Part shown: piece by piece, positions 26,694-35,705 of the stretch
Layout: each line of letters begins with the position of its first letter
How positions within the stretch are numbered: the first letter of the stretch is position 1
Assembly: GCA_965249955.1 (NCBI GenBank)
Contig: OZ252261.1
Span: forward strand, 2,108,001 to 2,172,000
Length of the DNA stretch: 64,000 nt
Source: SB11 sp965249955
GTDB taxonomy: Bacteria > Bacteroidota > Bacteroidia > UBA8524
Reading direction: 5' to 3'
Position numbers and translations under genes: made by a program
The notes under the pieces: generated by a model
Database searches by the model: none
Told to the model about the DNA's origin: nothing
The model's input: the letters and a program-made list of their open reading frames with translations, nothing else

Positions 26694-28301
26694 TTACTTA
26701 CCAAACCAAATACCTGTAGTAATAACAAACTCAAGGCGTTGATTGGTTAATTGGCCACCATTAAAATAGTCAGGATTAATTGCAAAATTGCTGCCCAGTT
26801 GGGTTTGTCTTGCTTCAATACGCAAGTAATGGTTGGGGCGTGCTTTAAACTCAAAACCGCCGCCTATGGCAGTGGCGCTAAGTCCTTGCTGCTTGCCATC
26901 AGTCCCGGTCATCATTGGTGATACTGCCGCGGCACTATCGGCAAAATACTCACCTTTTGCAAATAGCGAGAACTTAGGGGTTATTTTATAACGTACATTA
27001 AGTACACCACTATACATGGTTTTGCTTTGCGTACGGGCATAGTTTACGTAACCCAATACATCAATGTGCTTTCGGTTGGTAGCAAGGTATATGTTGGCGT
27101 ATGTACGTTCGGCTTTTATTATACCATCGTTGCTATTGCTATACATACCATTGGCACCAAACAGCCAGTATTTACCACCGTATATTTTTAAGTTAGCACC
27201 AAAAGAAGGTTGCTTGTTTATACTATTGCCAATGGCAAAAGTTCTATCGGCCACAAAAGCAGTAAAACGTATGCGTTTTGCTTCCCAGCCTAGTTTTGCA
27301 CCACTCATTAGCACAGGCTCAAAATAGCGGGTATAGCTATATGTGCTACTGTAATTATTGCGATTAGGAAAATCTTCAACACTAACAGGTGAGCGGAAAA
27401 AGCCTGCATCAAGCCACAAATTTCCTGCTATTTTAAAACCAACATTGGCTTGTTGCAAAAACTTGTAATCGGTGGGGTATACCGCGTTTACCAAATCACC
27501 ATACTGCACAGTAATATTTCCCCGCAGGGTAGTATCGCTATATATAGCTGCAAACTGTGCGGTATTTATCCCTGTTTGATTGTGGCGTGGCGCACTAATA
27601 GCATAGCTGGCCAACTCGCCCTGTTGGTTTTTATCGCTATACTGTGCATAGTAAGCATCAAGATACCCCTCAATAGTAAAAGCCTTGTTTTTGTTGGGTA
27701 CGCTATCTTTTAATTCACCATTTACAGGTTTAGTATTCAGTATATAAACAGGTGTATTTTTTTGTTCTGATTTTTTGGGTTGAAGTTCGGGAGCATCGTT
27801 TCCGCTGCCATTTGCTGTTACATTAAACTGATTTTGGTTGTCACCCAACTCAGCATCAGTAAGCGGCATATCTTCTTCACCTTTGTAGGTATACTTGGTG
27901 TTTATTTTATCTATTTTGATAAAAATACGTTGCCCTGGAAAAACCACATTTTCATCCAATTCATTATACTTGGTAAGTATATCTAATGGAAGTAAGTATT
28001 TATCCGATATTACCTCAAGGCTTTCATCAACACGTACAATATGCACCTGAAAAATATCATTTTCGGCAGGTATTCTCACCTTTAATCGTGCCCCTGCCGA
28101 TATTATATCTCCATCAATGCCGTTTGCTTTGCGAATGGCCGAAACAGAAATACCGTGTTGGCGAGATATTTTGTATAAAGTTTCTTTGGGTTGTACTACG
28201 TGTATACGGTCGTTAAAAGCCCTATCATCTTGCCATAACGAGTGTGCAAGCAGGTTAGAACAAGTAAAAATAAGCGCAAACAGTAGTGTTATATTTCGCA
28301 T
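26694..28301 (-). CDS. Two-LysM / outer-membrane beta-barrel (OmpL-like porin) fusion protein
   Basis: A 535-residue protein from ATG 28301 with a signal peptide (about 1-19). Two LysM modules follow at about 32-76 (HVVQPKETLYKISRQHGIS) and 85-130 (QVHIVRVDESLEVISDKY). A Ser/Asn/Lys-rich linker runs to about 200. The rest is an alternating, aromatic-rich beta-barrel that begins FTIEGYLDAYYAQY and ends in WFGK, resembling the OmpL-like putative porin family (BBP2). LysM modules bind GlcNAc-containing glycans such as peptidoglycan. Inference: an outer-membrane porin tethered to the cell wall. The short end after the last barrel strand is normal, so the gene looks intact. It is downstream of the acyltransferase on the same strand, with 139 bp between. 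Confidence 0.8.
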   Translation of the reverse strand: MRNITLLFALIFTCSNLLAHSLWQDDRAFNDRIHVVQPKETLYKISRQHGISVSAIRKANGIDGDIISAGARLKVRIPAENDIFQVHIVRVDESLEVISDKYLLPLDILTKYNELDENVVFPGQRIFIKIDKINTKYTYKGEEDMPLTDAELGDNQNQFNVTANGSGNDAPELQPKKSEQKNTPVYILNTKPVNGELKDSVPNKNKAFTIEGYLDAYYAQYSDKNQQGELASYAISAPRHNQTGINTAQFAAIYSDTTLRGNITVQYGDLVNAVYPTDYKFLQQANVGFKIAGNLWLDAGFFRSPVSVEDFPNRNNYSSTYSYTRYFEPVLMSGAKLGWEAKRIRFTAFVADRTFAIGNSINKQPSFGANLKIYGGKYWLFGANGMYSNSNDGIIKAERTYANIYLATNRKHIDVLGYVNYARTQSKTMYSGVLNVRYKITPKFSLFAKGEYFADSAAAVSPMMTGTDGKQQGLSATAIGGGFEFKARPNHYLRIEARQTQLGSNFAINPDYFNGGQLTNQRLEFVITTGIWFGK

Positions 28302-28440
28302 GAAAGGTTTTGGGCAAATTGTACTTCAAAATAACCCAATAAACAGCGTTTTATTTTGCAAATAGGGCAGGGGTTCTGCACAACCGTTTGTGGTATTCGG
28401 CTTTAGTAGACAGTGAAATAAGTGTGTGGGGAGTGGATAA

Positions 28441-29532
28441 CTAATAACTGAACTTTCTGCCAATTTTTTGTGTAGGTTTTTCTACTGTAAAATGAAGTAG
28501 TGAAGCAAAGGCAATGGTGCAAGCTATTGCTAATAATGTAACCAAAATATCATTGCTTCTTTCTATGGTAGGAACATCTTTACTAAGCACCAGTTTGGTA
28601 AGCAGCAAAAGAATTACTTGATGAAATAGATATACCGAGTATGAGATTTTACCAATAAAACATAATACTGGGTTTGCTAAAACCCGCATAAATGCACCGC
28701 CCTGTTGCACCAGTATATTTATTATTATTAAACCATACAACAAAGCATATAGGCTATGGTTTAGTATGCCGCCTGTAGTTTTTCCTGAACCTTCAAACGC
28801 TAAAGAAAGCATAAGGCCAAACACCAACATAGTAATTAATGAAAGCGTACGCTTGTGTGGAGCAATCCATTTACTAATGATGCCGTTTTGATAATAGTAG
28901 GCTATTAGTGCCCCTACCAACAAGGCATCCATACGGGCAGGGAGTAGCACGTACGCTTGGGGACTGCCTAAAACAGCCCGTATAATGGGGGCAAGCAGTA
29001 TACCTGTTAAAAATATTTTTGGTAGTTTTTCTTTAGGTAAATAATAGATAAGCAAGGGGAAAAGAAGATAAAACTGCTCTTCTACCGCCAAACTCCACGT
29101 TACGGCCAACCAGTTTGCGCCAAAACCATCAGCCATAAAAAAGTTTTGTATGTACAGTGCGTATGCGTAATAAGGTATCCCTCCATACGACAGAACCGGA
29201 AACTGTGCCGCCCAACCTATTGCATGAAAAAGAATATACCCTCCAAGTAAAATATAGTAAGGTGGAAAAATGCGAAAAAACCTACGGGCGTAAAACGTTT
29301 TAAAATAGTTAGGGCTGCTTTTATAAAACAACAATATGCGCCCGATGAGAAAACCCGAAAGCACAAAAAACATATCTACCCCACTCCAACTCCACGATAG
29401 ACCAAGCCATACATATTGCGGTAGTGTTTCTTGTGTGGTTTGCCCCAAAAAATAGTGCCATATTATTACTAGTAAAATGGCAAAAGCACGCAGGCCGTCA
29501 AGCTCTTTTATATAATGGGGTTGGTTTGTCAA
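28441..29532 (-). CDS. Acyltransferase 3 family membrane protein
   Basis: A 363-residue protein with about ten membrane helices. The N-terminus (KELDGLRAFAILLVIIWHYF) carries the conserved Arg and His of acyltransferase family 3 (OafA/NodX type); DMFFVLSGFLIG and FYARRFFRIFPPYY are further family hallmarks. The start is TTG at 29532; no ATG lies before the first conserved segment. The start is 18 bp after the stop of the PaaG-like gene, so the two form an operon. Family knowledge: these proteins O-acylate carbohydrates of the cell surface or small molecules, using acyl-CoA from the cytoplasm. The acceptor is unknown. Confidence 0.88.
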   Translation of the reverse strand: MTNQPHYIKELDGLRAFAILLVIIWHYFLGQTTQETLPQYVWLGLSWSWSGVDMFFVLSGFLIGRILLFYKSSPNYFKTFYARRFFRIFPPYYILLGGYILFHAIGWAAQFPVLSYGGIPYYAYALYIQNFFMADGFGANWLAVTWSLAVEEQFYLLFPLLIYYLPKEKLPKIFLTGILLAPIIRAVLGSPQAYVLLPARMDALLVGALIAYYYQNGIISKWIAPHKRTLSLITMLVFGLMLSLAFEGSGKTTGGILNHSLYALLYGLIIINILVQQGGAFMRVLANPVLCFIGKISYSVYLFHQVILLLLTKLVLSKDVPTIERSNDILVTLLAIACTIAFASLLHFTVEKPTQKIGRKFSY

Positions 29533-29550
29533 TAGGTTAAAAATTAAGAC

Positions 29551-30336
29551 CTATTCACCTGTAAACACAGGCTTGCGTTTTTCGTTAAAGGCTTTTACCC
29601 CTTCTTTGTTATCGGCACTGCTGCCTGCTATTTCTTGGCAATAGGCTTCGTATTGCAGCATAGTTTCCAAATCGCTGTTAAACGATTTATTCAACATTTT
29701 TTTCATCAGCCCAATAGCTTTTGTAGGTGCTTTGGCGTAGTAGTCGGCTATTTCAGCCACAGTATTGTCTAGTTCTTCTTCCGTTACCACACGGTTCACC
29801 ATGCCCCATTCAAGAGCTTGTTGCGCACTTACTTTGTTACCCATTGTACTAAGCTCGAAAGCGCGGTTACTACCCACTATACGTGGTAAAAAGTAACTAG
29901 AGCCTGAATCTAATACCAAACCTACATTAATAAATACTTCTATAAGACTGGCTTTTTCGGCTGCTACAATAAAATCACTGGCAAGTGCTAATGAACAACC
30001 TGCACCTGCTGCTACACCGTTTAGCTTGCAAATTATAGGTTTGGGCATATTGCGCATGGCACGTATAATAGGGTTGTAGCGTTTGTATAATGAGTCGGCC
30101 AAAGAGCGGTCTTTACTATCGGCAATGGCTTTTAAATCTTGGCCTGAGCAAAATGCTTTGCCTGCACCTGTAATTACCACCACGCGCACTTCTTTGTTGC
30201 GTTCGGCTTGTTTAAGTGCATCTTGCAACTCGTAGCTTTGGGCATCGTTAAAGGCATTAAATACCTCGGGACGGTTTAGTGTGATGGTAGCAATATTATT
30301 CTCAACAGTATATAGTAGGGCTTCGTAAGTGCTCAT
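29551..30336 (-). CDS. Enoyl-CoA hydratase/isomerase family protein, PaaG-like
   Basis: From ATG 30336 the product is 261 residues, the usual crotonase length. An in-frame TTG at 30366 adds ten residues that do not align with the family. The oxyanion-hole segments are AFCSGQDL (62-68) and GVAAGAGCSLALASD (107-121). The first catalytic Glu of hydratases is replaced: the site reads GAGCS, with Ser115. The segment GLVLDSGSSYFLPR carries Asp143 where PaaG-type isomerases have their catalytic Asp. This favours an isomerase such as PaaG (phenylacetate ring 1,2-epoxide/oxepin step) over a hydratase. No other paa genes are in the window, so the pathway is not supported by context. It is first in an operon with the acyltransferase. 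Confidence 0.8.
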   Translation of the reverse strand: MSTYEALLYTVENNIATITLNRPEVFNAFNDAQSYELQDALKQAERNKEVRVVVITGAGKAFCSGQDLKAIADSKDRSLADSLYKRYNPIIRAMRNMPKPIICKLNGVAAGAGCSLALASDFIVAAEKASLIEVFINVGLVLDSGSSYFLPRIVGSNRAFELSTMGNKVSAQQALEWGMVNRVVTEEELDNTVAEIADYYAKAPTKAIGLMKKMLNKSFNSDLETMLQYEAYCQEIAGSSADNKEGVKAFNEKRKPVFTGE

Positions 30337-30547
30337 AGTAAAAATATTTTTTGGCAATAATAACAAAGTTTTGGCAGAGGTGAAGGCAATGCTACGAAAT
30401 AGGATGCTTATACAATTAACAGATTTTAGGTAATGAAGTTACCTTGATAGCTTAGTTTTGGAAAAAATTAATTTTCAGAATAGAGGGAGAGATAGTGGTT
30501 CAATCCCTCTCGAATAGTGTTTAGGCTGTTAAATAAAAAAGATAAGT

Positions 30548-31225
30548 ATGTTAATTAAGAATAGCGTAATTATATTTATTAGTGTTTGTCTTTTGGTATT
30601 TTCTATGTCTTGCAAACACAAACAGACAGTTAATGCTTATCCTCAATTTTTTAAAGAAAATAAATTAATTGATAGCCTCAATATACCATTTTTTGATGTT
30701 TCTTACTCAGAGGCGATACAAGACACTCTACATGGTTATGATTTTACTTTCATGTCTCGGTTATCTGTTTTCGGTAAGTATGACGATTCAGATTTTCGCC
30801 CATTAATTGACTTTAGTGGTTTTCTATATATAAATAAGGATTCTATTTTCCTTAATAATAAGTTAAATAAAAAATTTCTGTTTCTTTTGTTAAGAGACAC
30901 TGTTGGGTTAATAAAGACTTTAGATTATAACACTAATTGTATTATCGACGATGATAATTTAAGGTATTGTAATTCATCTAAATATAGCTTATTTGTAGAT
31001 ACTGTATATTGGAGTGAAGAAGTTAAAGACACTATATATTCAAATCGGTTTAAAGGTTTCGGCTCGCAGATTAATTATACTCCATACTGGGATGATCTAG
31101 TGATTAAAGTATCAAAAAAATATGGAATCATCGGGACAAAGATATTAACTAATGAAGCTCCCCCTTCTACTGTCAATCCAACTTATGTGAATGGTCAATA
31201 TTGCTTATATTCCTCAGGTTGGTAA
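30548..31225 (+). CDS. Hypothetical lipoprotein
   Basis: A 225-residue protein with a lipoprotein signal (SVIIFISVCLLVFSMSC, Cys22). I do not recognise the body. It is rich in Asp, Asn, Phe and Tyr, appears mostly beta, and has two Cys near the middle (NTNCIIDDDNLRYC). The start is ATG 30548. The 5' leader holds a 7-bp inverted repeat (30482-30488 with 30504-30510) of unknown use. The gene is noticeably more AT-rich in its codons than its neighbours, which might reflect acquisition. It is convergent with the PAP2-like gene downstream. Confidence 0.68.
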   Translation: MLIKNSVIIFISVCLLVFSMSCKHKQTVNAYPQFFKENKLIDSLNIPFFDVSYSEAIQDTLHGYDFTFMSRLSVFGKYDDSDFRPLIDFSGFLYINKDSIFLNNKLNKKFLFLLLRDTVGLIKTLDYNTNCIIDDDNLRYCNSSKYSLFVDTVYWSEEVKDTIYSNRFKGFGSQINYTPYWDDLVIKVSKKYGIIGTKILTNEAPPSTVNPTYVNGQYCLYSSGW

Positions 31226-31319
31226 CTTTGGAAGTGTTCCAATTATCACATAAACAGTTTTGAGTGCAGTTAAATAAAAACGTGCCAAAAATAGTAGAGC
31301 GTCCGCTCGTGTCAATAAC

Positions 31320-31931
31320 CTATAAAAAAAGATGAATTAAAAATACCACGCTAAAGCCAAAACCAAAACCAGTATAAACCTGTGTGGGTGTGTGTGCTTT
31401 TAGTTGTATACGCGCAGCACCTACCAAGCCTGAAAACATTACGCTGCCTATTAGCAATGGGGTAATTTGAAATAGCGAGTAGGTGGCCATATACGCTAAA
31501 AGACCAACTACACCTCCAACCCCCGTCATGTGTATACTTATTTTGAAATAATTGGTAATAAAGCCTGATACTATAATAGCTATAGTGGTGGCAAGTATAA
31601 ATAGTTTAATTTTTTCGTAGCCAGTTACATTGCCCAGCATAAAAAACAGTGCTACATATATAAAGGCGGTGGCAAGTATAGGTAGCTTACGCTCTTCGCG
31701 GGTTTGCATTTCCAGTGAACCTATACGTCCCAGGTTTTTTAGCAAAAGGGTAACTAAAAAAGGCAGCACAAAGGTGATTAGGAATATAAAACCTAGTATG
31801 TAAAACTTTTGCGATGGATTGAGCAACAGGTAATAATACTCGTCAAAAAAAAGTAAAAATAATACCCCCACAAACGGCATAATAAGCGGATTGAGGACGT
31901 ATGTAATAATTTTTGCTAGTGTGTTTGACAA
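31320..31931 (-). CDS. PAP2-like integral membrane protein
   Basis: A 203-residue protein with about six membrane helices. The segments EERKLPI, KISIHMTGVGGVVGLL and RIQLKAHTPTQVYTGFGFG lie in the order of PAP2 phosphatase motifs 1-3 (basic-..-P, SxH-G, R..H). The spacing and residues are degenerate, so catalytic activity is uncertain. The start is TTG at 31931, as no upstream ATG is in frame and the next Met is inside the first helix. It follows rpoN by 67 bp on the same strand and may be in its operon. A role in lipid or undecaprenyl phosphate metabolism is an inference only. Confidence 0.72.
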   Translation of the reverse strand: MSNTLAKIITYVLNPLIMPFVGVLFLLFFDEYYYLLLNPSQKFYILGFIFLITFVLPFLVTLLLKNLGRIGSLEMQTREERKLPILATAFIYVALFFMLGNVTGYEKIKLFILATTIAIIVSGFITNYFKISIHMTGVGGVVGLLAYMATYSLFQITPLLIGSVMFSGLVGAARIQLKAHTPTQVYTGFGFGFSVVFLIHLFL

Positions 31932-31998
31932 TGAAGAGGGCTCTTTTGTGTGGGCTAACTTAGAACATTAAACTGTAAACCAAAAACTTGCGGCTAAA

Positions 31999-33462
31999 CT
32001 AAATTTGCTTGCGCAGCCTTGCTACGGGTATATTTAGTTGTTCACGATACTTGGCCACAGTACGGCGGGCAATGTGGTAACCCTTTTCTTTTAGTATTTC
32101 CATCAGTTTTTCATCGGGCAAGGGTTTGCTTTTATCCTCACTCTCAATAGCGTTTTGAAGTATTTTTTTCACCTCGCGGTTACTTACTTCCTCGCCATCT
32201 TCGGTGGTTATGCCTTCTGAAAAGAAAAACTTAAGCGGAATAATGCCAAAATCAGTTTGCACATATTTGCTATTTGCCACACGAGATATGGTTGATACAT
32301 CCAAGCCCACTTCATCGGCAATGTCTTTTAATATCATTGGTTTTAATCGGGTTTCGTCGCCCGTTAAAAAATAATCGTATTGGTATTGCAAAATTGCATT
32401 CATGGTTAGCAACAGCGTGTTTTGACGCTGTTTTATGCTGTCAATAAACCATTTAGCACCATCCAGTTTTTGTTTTATAAACTGTACGGTTTCTTTTATC
32501 TGTTTGTTTTTAACAGTGGCTTTGTCGTAGCTTTTTAATGTTTCAAGGTACGAACGGCTTACCCTTAAATCAGGAGCATTGCGGCTGTTTAGGGCGATAT
32601 CAAGAATACCGTCGGTTTCAACAATAATAAAATCGGGTACTATGTACTGTGTTTTTACATTAGTACCGCTATCGCCCGGTTTGGGGTTTAGCTTTGTTAT
32701 AAGATGTATAGCATCTTTCAACTCCTCTTCTTTTACCTTTAGTTGTCGCATCATTTTTTCATAATGCTTTTTGGTAAAATCTTCAAAGTGGTCGTTAATT
32801 ATTTTTATGGCTAAAGTAACCTCGGGGTGCAGGGTTTTATCCTTGCGTACCAGTTGTAGCAATAAACACTCTTGCAGAGTGCGTGCTGCAATGCCCGCAG
32901 GTTCTAAGGCTTGTATTTTGTGTAACACCTTTTCAAGCTCTTCAACAGTAGTGCTGGCATTCATAGCAAAAGCCAAATCGTTTACTATTGCACCCAATGG
33001 GCGGCGTAGGTAACCATCTTCCTCAATACTGCCTATCAGTTGCTCAGCCAGTATAGCTTCGTGTTCATCGTGTGTGCTGGCTTGTATTTGTTCTAAAAGC
33101 TGTTCTCTAAAAGTGTTCGAGCTGGCAATTGGCAACTCTTTTCTGTCGTCATCGCCTCCACTTTCTTCGTATAGTCTAAAACTATCACCATCATCACTGC
33201 CTATATACTCATCAATATCAAAAGTATCGTCGTATGTTTCCTCACTGCTATCGGCGGCATCAAAATCATCCTTTGGGTCGGCATCTGCTGAGTAATCTGC
33301 TTCGTCCGCATCTTTCCCCGTCTCCATTGCAGGGTTTTCAAGTATTTCTTGCTCAACACGCTGTTCAAAATCTTGCGTACTTAGCTGCAACAGCTTAATA
33401 AATTGTATTTGCTGTGGCGAAAGTTTTTGAAGGAGCTTATGTGAAAGGTTCTGTTTTAGCAT
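31999..33462 (-). CDS. rpoN: RNA polymerase sigma-54 factor
   Basis: A 487-residue protein of normal length for sigma-54. The N-terminal activator-interacting region is Gln/Leu-rich (KLSPQQIQFIKLLQLST). An acidic stretch follows at about 50-110 (many Asp/Glu). Then come the core-binding domain and the C-terminal DNA-binding part, which ends with the RpoN box ARRTVAKYRE at 465-474. The box recognises the -24 promoter element. Sigma-54 needs an AAA+ activator; none is encoded in this window. The start is ATG 33462, 80 bp from the divergent asnS start. The PAP2-like gene lies 67 bp downstream. Confidence 0.96.
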   Translation of the reverse strand: MLKQNLSHKLLQKLSPQQIQFIKLLQLSTQDFEQRVEQEILENPAMETGKDADEADYSADADPKDDFDAADSSEETYDDTFDIDEYIGSDDGDSFRLYEESGGDDDRKELPIASSNTFREQLLEQIQASTHDEHEAILAEQLIGSIEEDGYLRRPLGAIVNDLAFAMNASTTVEELEKVLHKIQALEPAGIAARTLQECLLLQLVRKDKTLHPEVTLAIKIINDHFEDFTKKHYEKMMRQLKVKEEELKDAIHLITKLNPKPGDSGTNVKTQYIVPDFIIVETDGILDIALNSRNAPDLRVSRSYLETLKSYDKATVKNKQIKETVQFIKQKLDGAKWFIDSIKQRQNTLLLTMNAILQYQYDYFLTGDETRLKPMILKDIADEVGLDVSTISRVANSKYVQTDFGIIPLKFFFSEGITTEDGEEVSNREVKKILQNAIESEDKSKPLPDEKLMEILKEKGYHIARRTVAKYREQLNIPVARLRKQI

Positions 33463-33542
33463 TTCACCGTACTATGACAAATATTTTGCCCAAAATTAGT
33501 GCTATTTTTGCCAAAGTAGAAACGACGTAGTTTAAAAATAGA

Positions 33543-35057
33543 ATGTATATTAAAGATTTAAGTGCCCATGAAGGGCAAGACGTAACTCTAAAGGGATGGG
33601 TTGCCAACAAGAGAGAAGGCAAAGGCCTAGTGTTTGTAATACTTCGCGATGGTACAGGCTTGTGCCAATGTGTAGTGAGTGCAGAAAGCGTAAACGAAAC
33701 TATTTTTGAAAATGCCCGCACACTTACCCTAGAAAGTTCTTTAGAAATAACCGGAAAGGTGGTGAAGGACGAACGCCAGATTGGAGGGTTTGAGATACAG
33801 GTGAGTGGCCTAAATATTATACAGATTACGCAAGACTACCCTATTGCAAAGAAAGAACACGGTGTTGAATTTTTGATGGATAACCGCCACCTGTGGTTAC
33901 GTAGCAACCGCCAGTGGGCTATAATGAAAATTCGTAACCAAATTATCTATTCAATTCACAACTTCTTTCAACGCAATGATTTTGTGCAAATGGATGCGCC
34001 TTTGTTTACGGCCAACGCCAGCGAAGGAACCAGTAACTTGTTTGAGACTGATTTTTTTGGCGACCCTGCCTATCTATCGCAAAGCGGACAGTTGTATGGC
34101 GAGGCAATGGCAATGGCAATGGGCAAAATATACACGTTTGGCCCCACCTTTAGGGCAGAAAAATCAAGAACTCGCCGCCACCTTGCCGAGTTTTGGATGA
34201 TAGAGCCTGAAATGGCTTTTTATGATATTTTTATGAATATGGATCTTATCGAAAATTTTTTAAGAACCATAGTTACGGATGTATTAAACAACTGCAAAGC
34301 CGAATTGCATGCGGTAGGTAGAGACACTACTGTTTTAGAAAATATTGTAAAACCATTTCCCCGCTTAACGTATGATGAGGCTGTGCGGATAATAAAAGGC
34401 GAACAAGATGTTAACGGACAGAATAGTATTAAAACATTAGAAGTTGATTTAGCAAAAACAGAAGCCCGTATGGCTGAGGTGAATGCTGAAATTGCTGAGC
34501 GTGAAGAGAAACTAAAAACACCCGGTATGAAAAAGGGTGAAATTGGTTTTAACCAAAACAAAATAGACTCGCTAAAAAATGAGTTGAAAGATTTGGAAGA
34601 AGACTTGCGCAATATCCCTCAATGGATAGCCAGTGCTAAAAACTTTGAGTACGGTAACGATTTTGGCGGCAGCGATGAAACGGTGATTACCCGCTTGTTT
34701 GATGTGCCTATTATGGTATATAACTGGCCACACGAGGTGAAAGCCTTTTACCTGAAACGCGACCCTGAAAACGAGCGTTTTGCACGTGGTGTGGATGTGC
34801 TTGCGCCGGAAGGCTACGGCGAGATTGTGGGTGGTGGTGAACGTGAGACCGATTTAGAGTTATTAACTGCTAAAATTGAAGAACACAAATTGCCTATGGA
34901 AGCGTTTGAGTGGTACTTAGACCTTCGTCGTTATGGCAGTGTGCCCCATGCAGGATTTGGTTTGGGACTAGAGCGTATTGTAACTTGGGTGTGTAAATTG
35001 CCTCACGTACGCGAAAGCATTCCATTTCCAAGGATGTACGGCAATTTGAAGCCATAA
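33543..35057 (+). CDS. asnS: Asparaginyl-tRNA synthetase with a coiled-coil insertion
   Basis: A 504-residue class II synthetase. The N-terminal OB fold (about 12-95) binds the anticodon. Motif 2 lies around 203-223 (FRAEKSRTRRHLAEFWM) and motif 3 is GFGLGLERIV (471-480). The catalytic domain follows the AsnRS rather than the AspRS pattern (NASEGTSNLFETDFFG). Length exceeds the usual roughly 460-470 because about 80 residues (about 288-366) are inserted between VRIIKGEQD and FEYGNDFGG. The insert is Glu/Lys-rich with heptad-like spacing, so probably an antiparallel coiled coil. The start is ATG 33543, with a TATTTTTG -7-like element at 33503-33510. A terminator follows. Confidence 0.95.
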   Translation: MYIKDLSAHEGQDVTLKGWVANKREGKGLVFVILRDGTGLCQCVVSAESVNETIFENARTLTLESSLEITGKVVKDERQIGGFEIQVSGLNIIQITQDYPIAKKEHGVEFLMDNRHLWLRSNRQWAIMKIRNQIIYSIHNFFQRNDFVQMDAPLFTANASEGTSNLFETDFFGDPAYLSQSGQLYGEAMAMAMGKIYTFGPTFRAEKSRTRRHLAEFWMIEPEMAFYDIFMNMDLIENFLRTIVTDVLNNCKAELHAVGRDTTVLENIVKPFPRLTYDEAVRIIKGEQDVNGQNSIKTLEVDLAKTEARMAEVNAEIAEREEKLKTPGMKKGEIGFNQNKIDSLKNELKDLEEDLRNIPQWIASAKNFEYGNDFGGSDETVITRLFDVPIMVYNWPHEVKAFYLKRDPENERFARGVDVLAPEGYGEIVGGGERETDLELLTAKIEEHKLPMEAFEWYLDLRRYGSVPHAGFGLGLERIVTWVCKLPHVRESIPFPRMYGNLKP

Positions 35058-35086
35058 TGTAATAGATACATAAACTAACTATAAAC

Positions 35087-35117
35087 AAAAAGCGCGACCC
35101 ATTGGATCGCGCTTTTT
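35087..35117 (+). terminator. Terminator between asnS and the convergent small secreted genes
   Basis: AAAAAGCGCG (35087-35096) pairs with CGCGCTTTTT (35108-35117). The A run on one side and T run on the other make it work in both directions, so it serves asnS and the minus-strand 35142-35519 gene. Confidence 0.9.
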
Positions 35118-35141
35118 GCTTATAGTTAAATAGTATAGTAT

Positions 35142-35519
35142 CTAATTTATATCCATGATATAATCTATACCATTAAAATGTATGTGAAAATGTACTATTT
35201 GCCCATTACACAAAGTATAAAAATAGTCTGTTGGGTTAGTAGTAAAAGTAATGGTAAAAGTTACTGGTACAGGTGGGGGAGGGCAAGTTGGGTCAACAAA
35301 TGTAACATCAATTGTTCTTAAAGGACACCCTGAAGTATAAGGTGTTACAGTAGGAGACATGGGAGGATTATTGGTTACTGTGGTTCCACATGGTGGCGCA
35401 AAGTTAAAATTAGCATCAACAGTAAATGTTTGGTTGTTGTGTACCATGATGTTTTGGCCAAAAGCTTGTTGCCCGGCAACAAACAGTAGCGATAGAACTA
35501 GTAATTTTAAAGCTTTCAT
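35142..35519 (-). CDS. Small secreted four-cysteine protein, paralogue A
   Basis: A 125-residue protein with a signal peptide (KALKLLVLSLLFVAGQQAFGQ), so a mature part of about 100 residues. It is a clear paralogue of the next gene upstream: both share FVAGQQA, PPMS.T.TPY, a CPL motif, PP.PV, NPT.Y.Y.LC.G and the C-terminal HFNGIDYI.DI. Four cysteines occur at matching places and probably form two disulfides. I do not recognise the family. A Pro-rich centre (PTCPPPPVP) is notable. It has no sorting domain, so it is periplasmic or released. It lies 186 bp downstream of its paralogue and 3' of a TonB-dependent receptor gene. Confidence 0.72.
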   Translation of the reverse strand: MKALKLLVLSLLFVAGQQAFGQNIMVHNNQTFTVDANFNFAPPCGTTVTNNPPMSPTVTPYTSGCPLRTIDVTFVDPTCPPPPVPVTFTITFTTNPTDYFYTLCNGQIVHFHIHFNGIDYIMDIN

Positions 35520-35559
35520 AAAATGATTGGTTTTTTAAATTGATAAATTAGGGTTAAAC

Positions 35560-35587
35560 TTAGCAGCGGTTTAATTTATGCTGCTAA
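35560..35587. repeat. 8-bp inverted repeat between the two paralogues
   Basis: TTAGCAGC (35560-35567) and GCTGCTAA (35580-35587), with 12 bp between. It lies 41 bp upstream of the ATG at 35519. It could be an operator, a 5' leader hairpin or an inefficient terminator of the upstream gene. It has no T run on the minus strand beyond a short GTTTAA. Confidence 0.45.
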
Positions 35588-35705
35588 ATATTTTTACTCA
35601 ATTTTACAGGCACTATAAAGCCTGAAATAATATAAATTATTTCTGTTCTATATTGAATATTTGCTTATAAAATAAAGGGTAGTTATTGGTCTTTTGGGTG
35701 AAATA

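Noticed and set aside
31226..31319. Terminator between the lipoprotein and the PAP2-like gene
   Set aside because: Only a 4-bp GAGC/GCTC hairpin with no T run is present.
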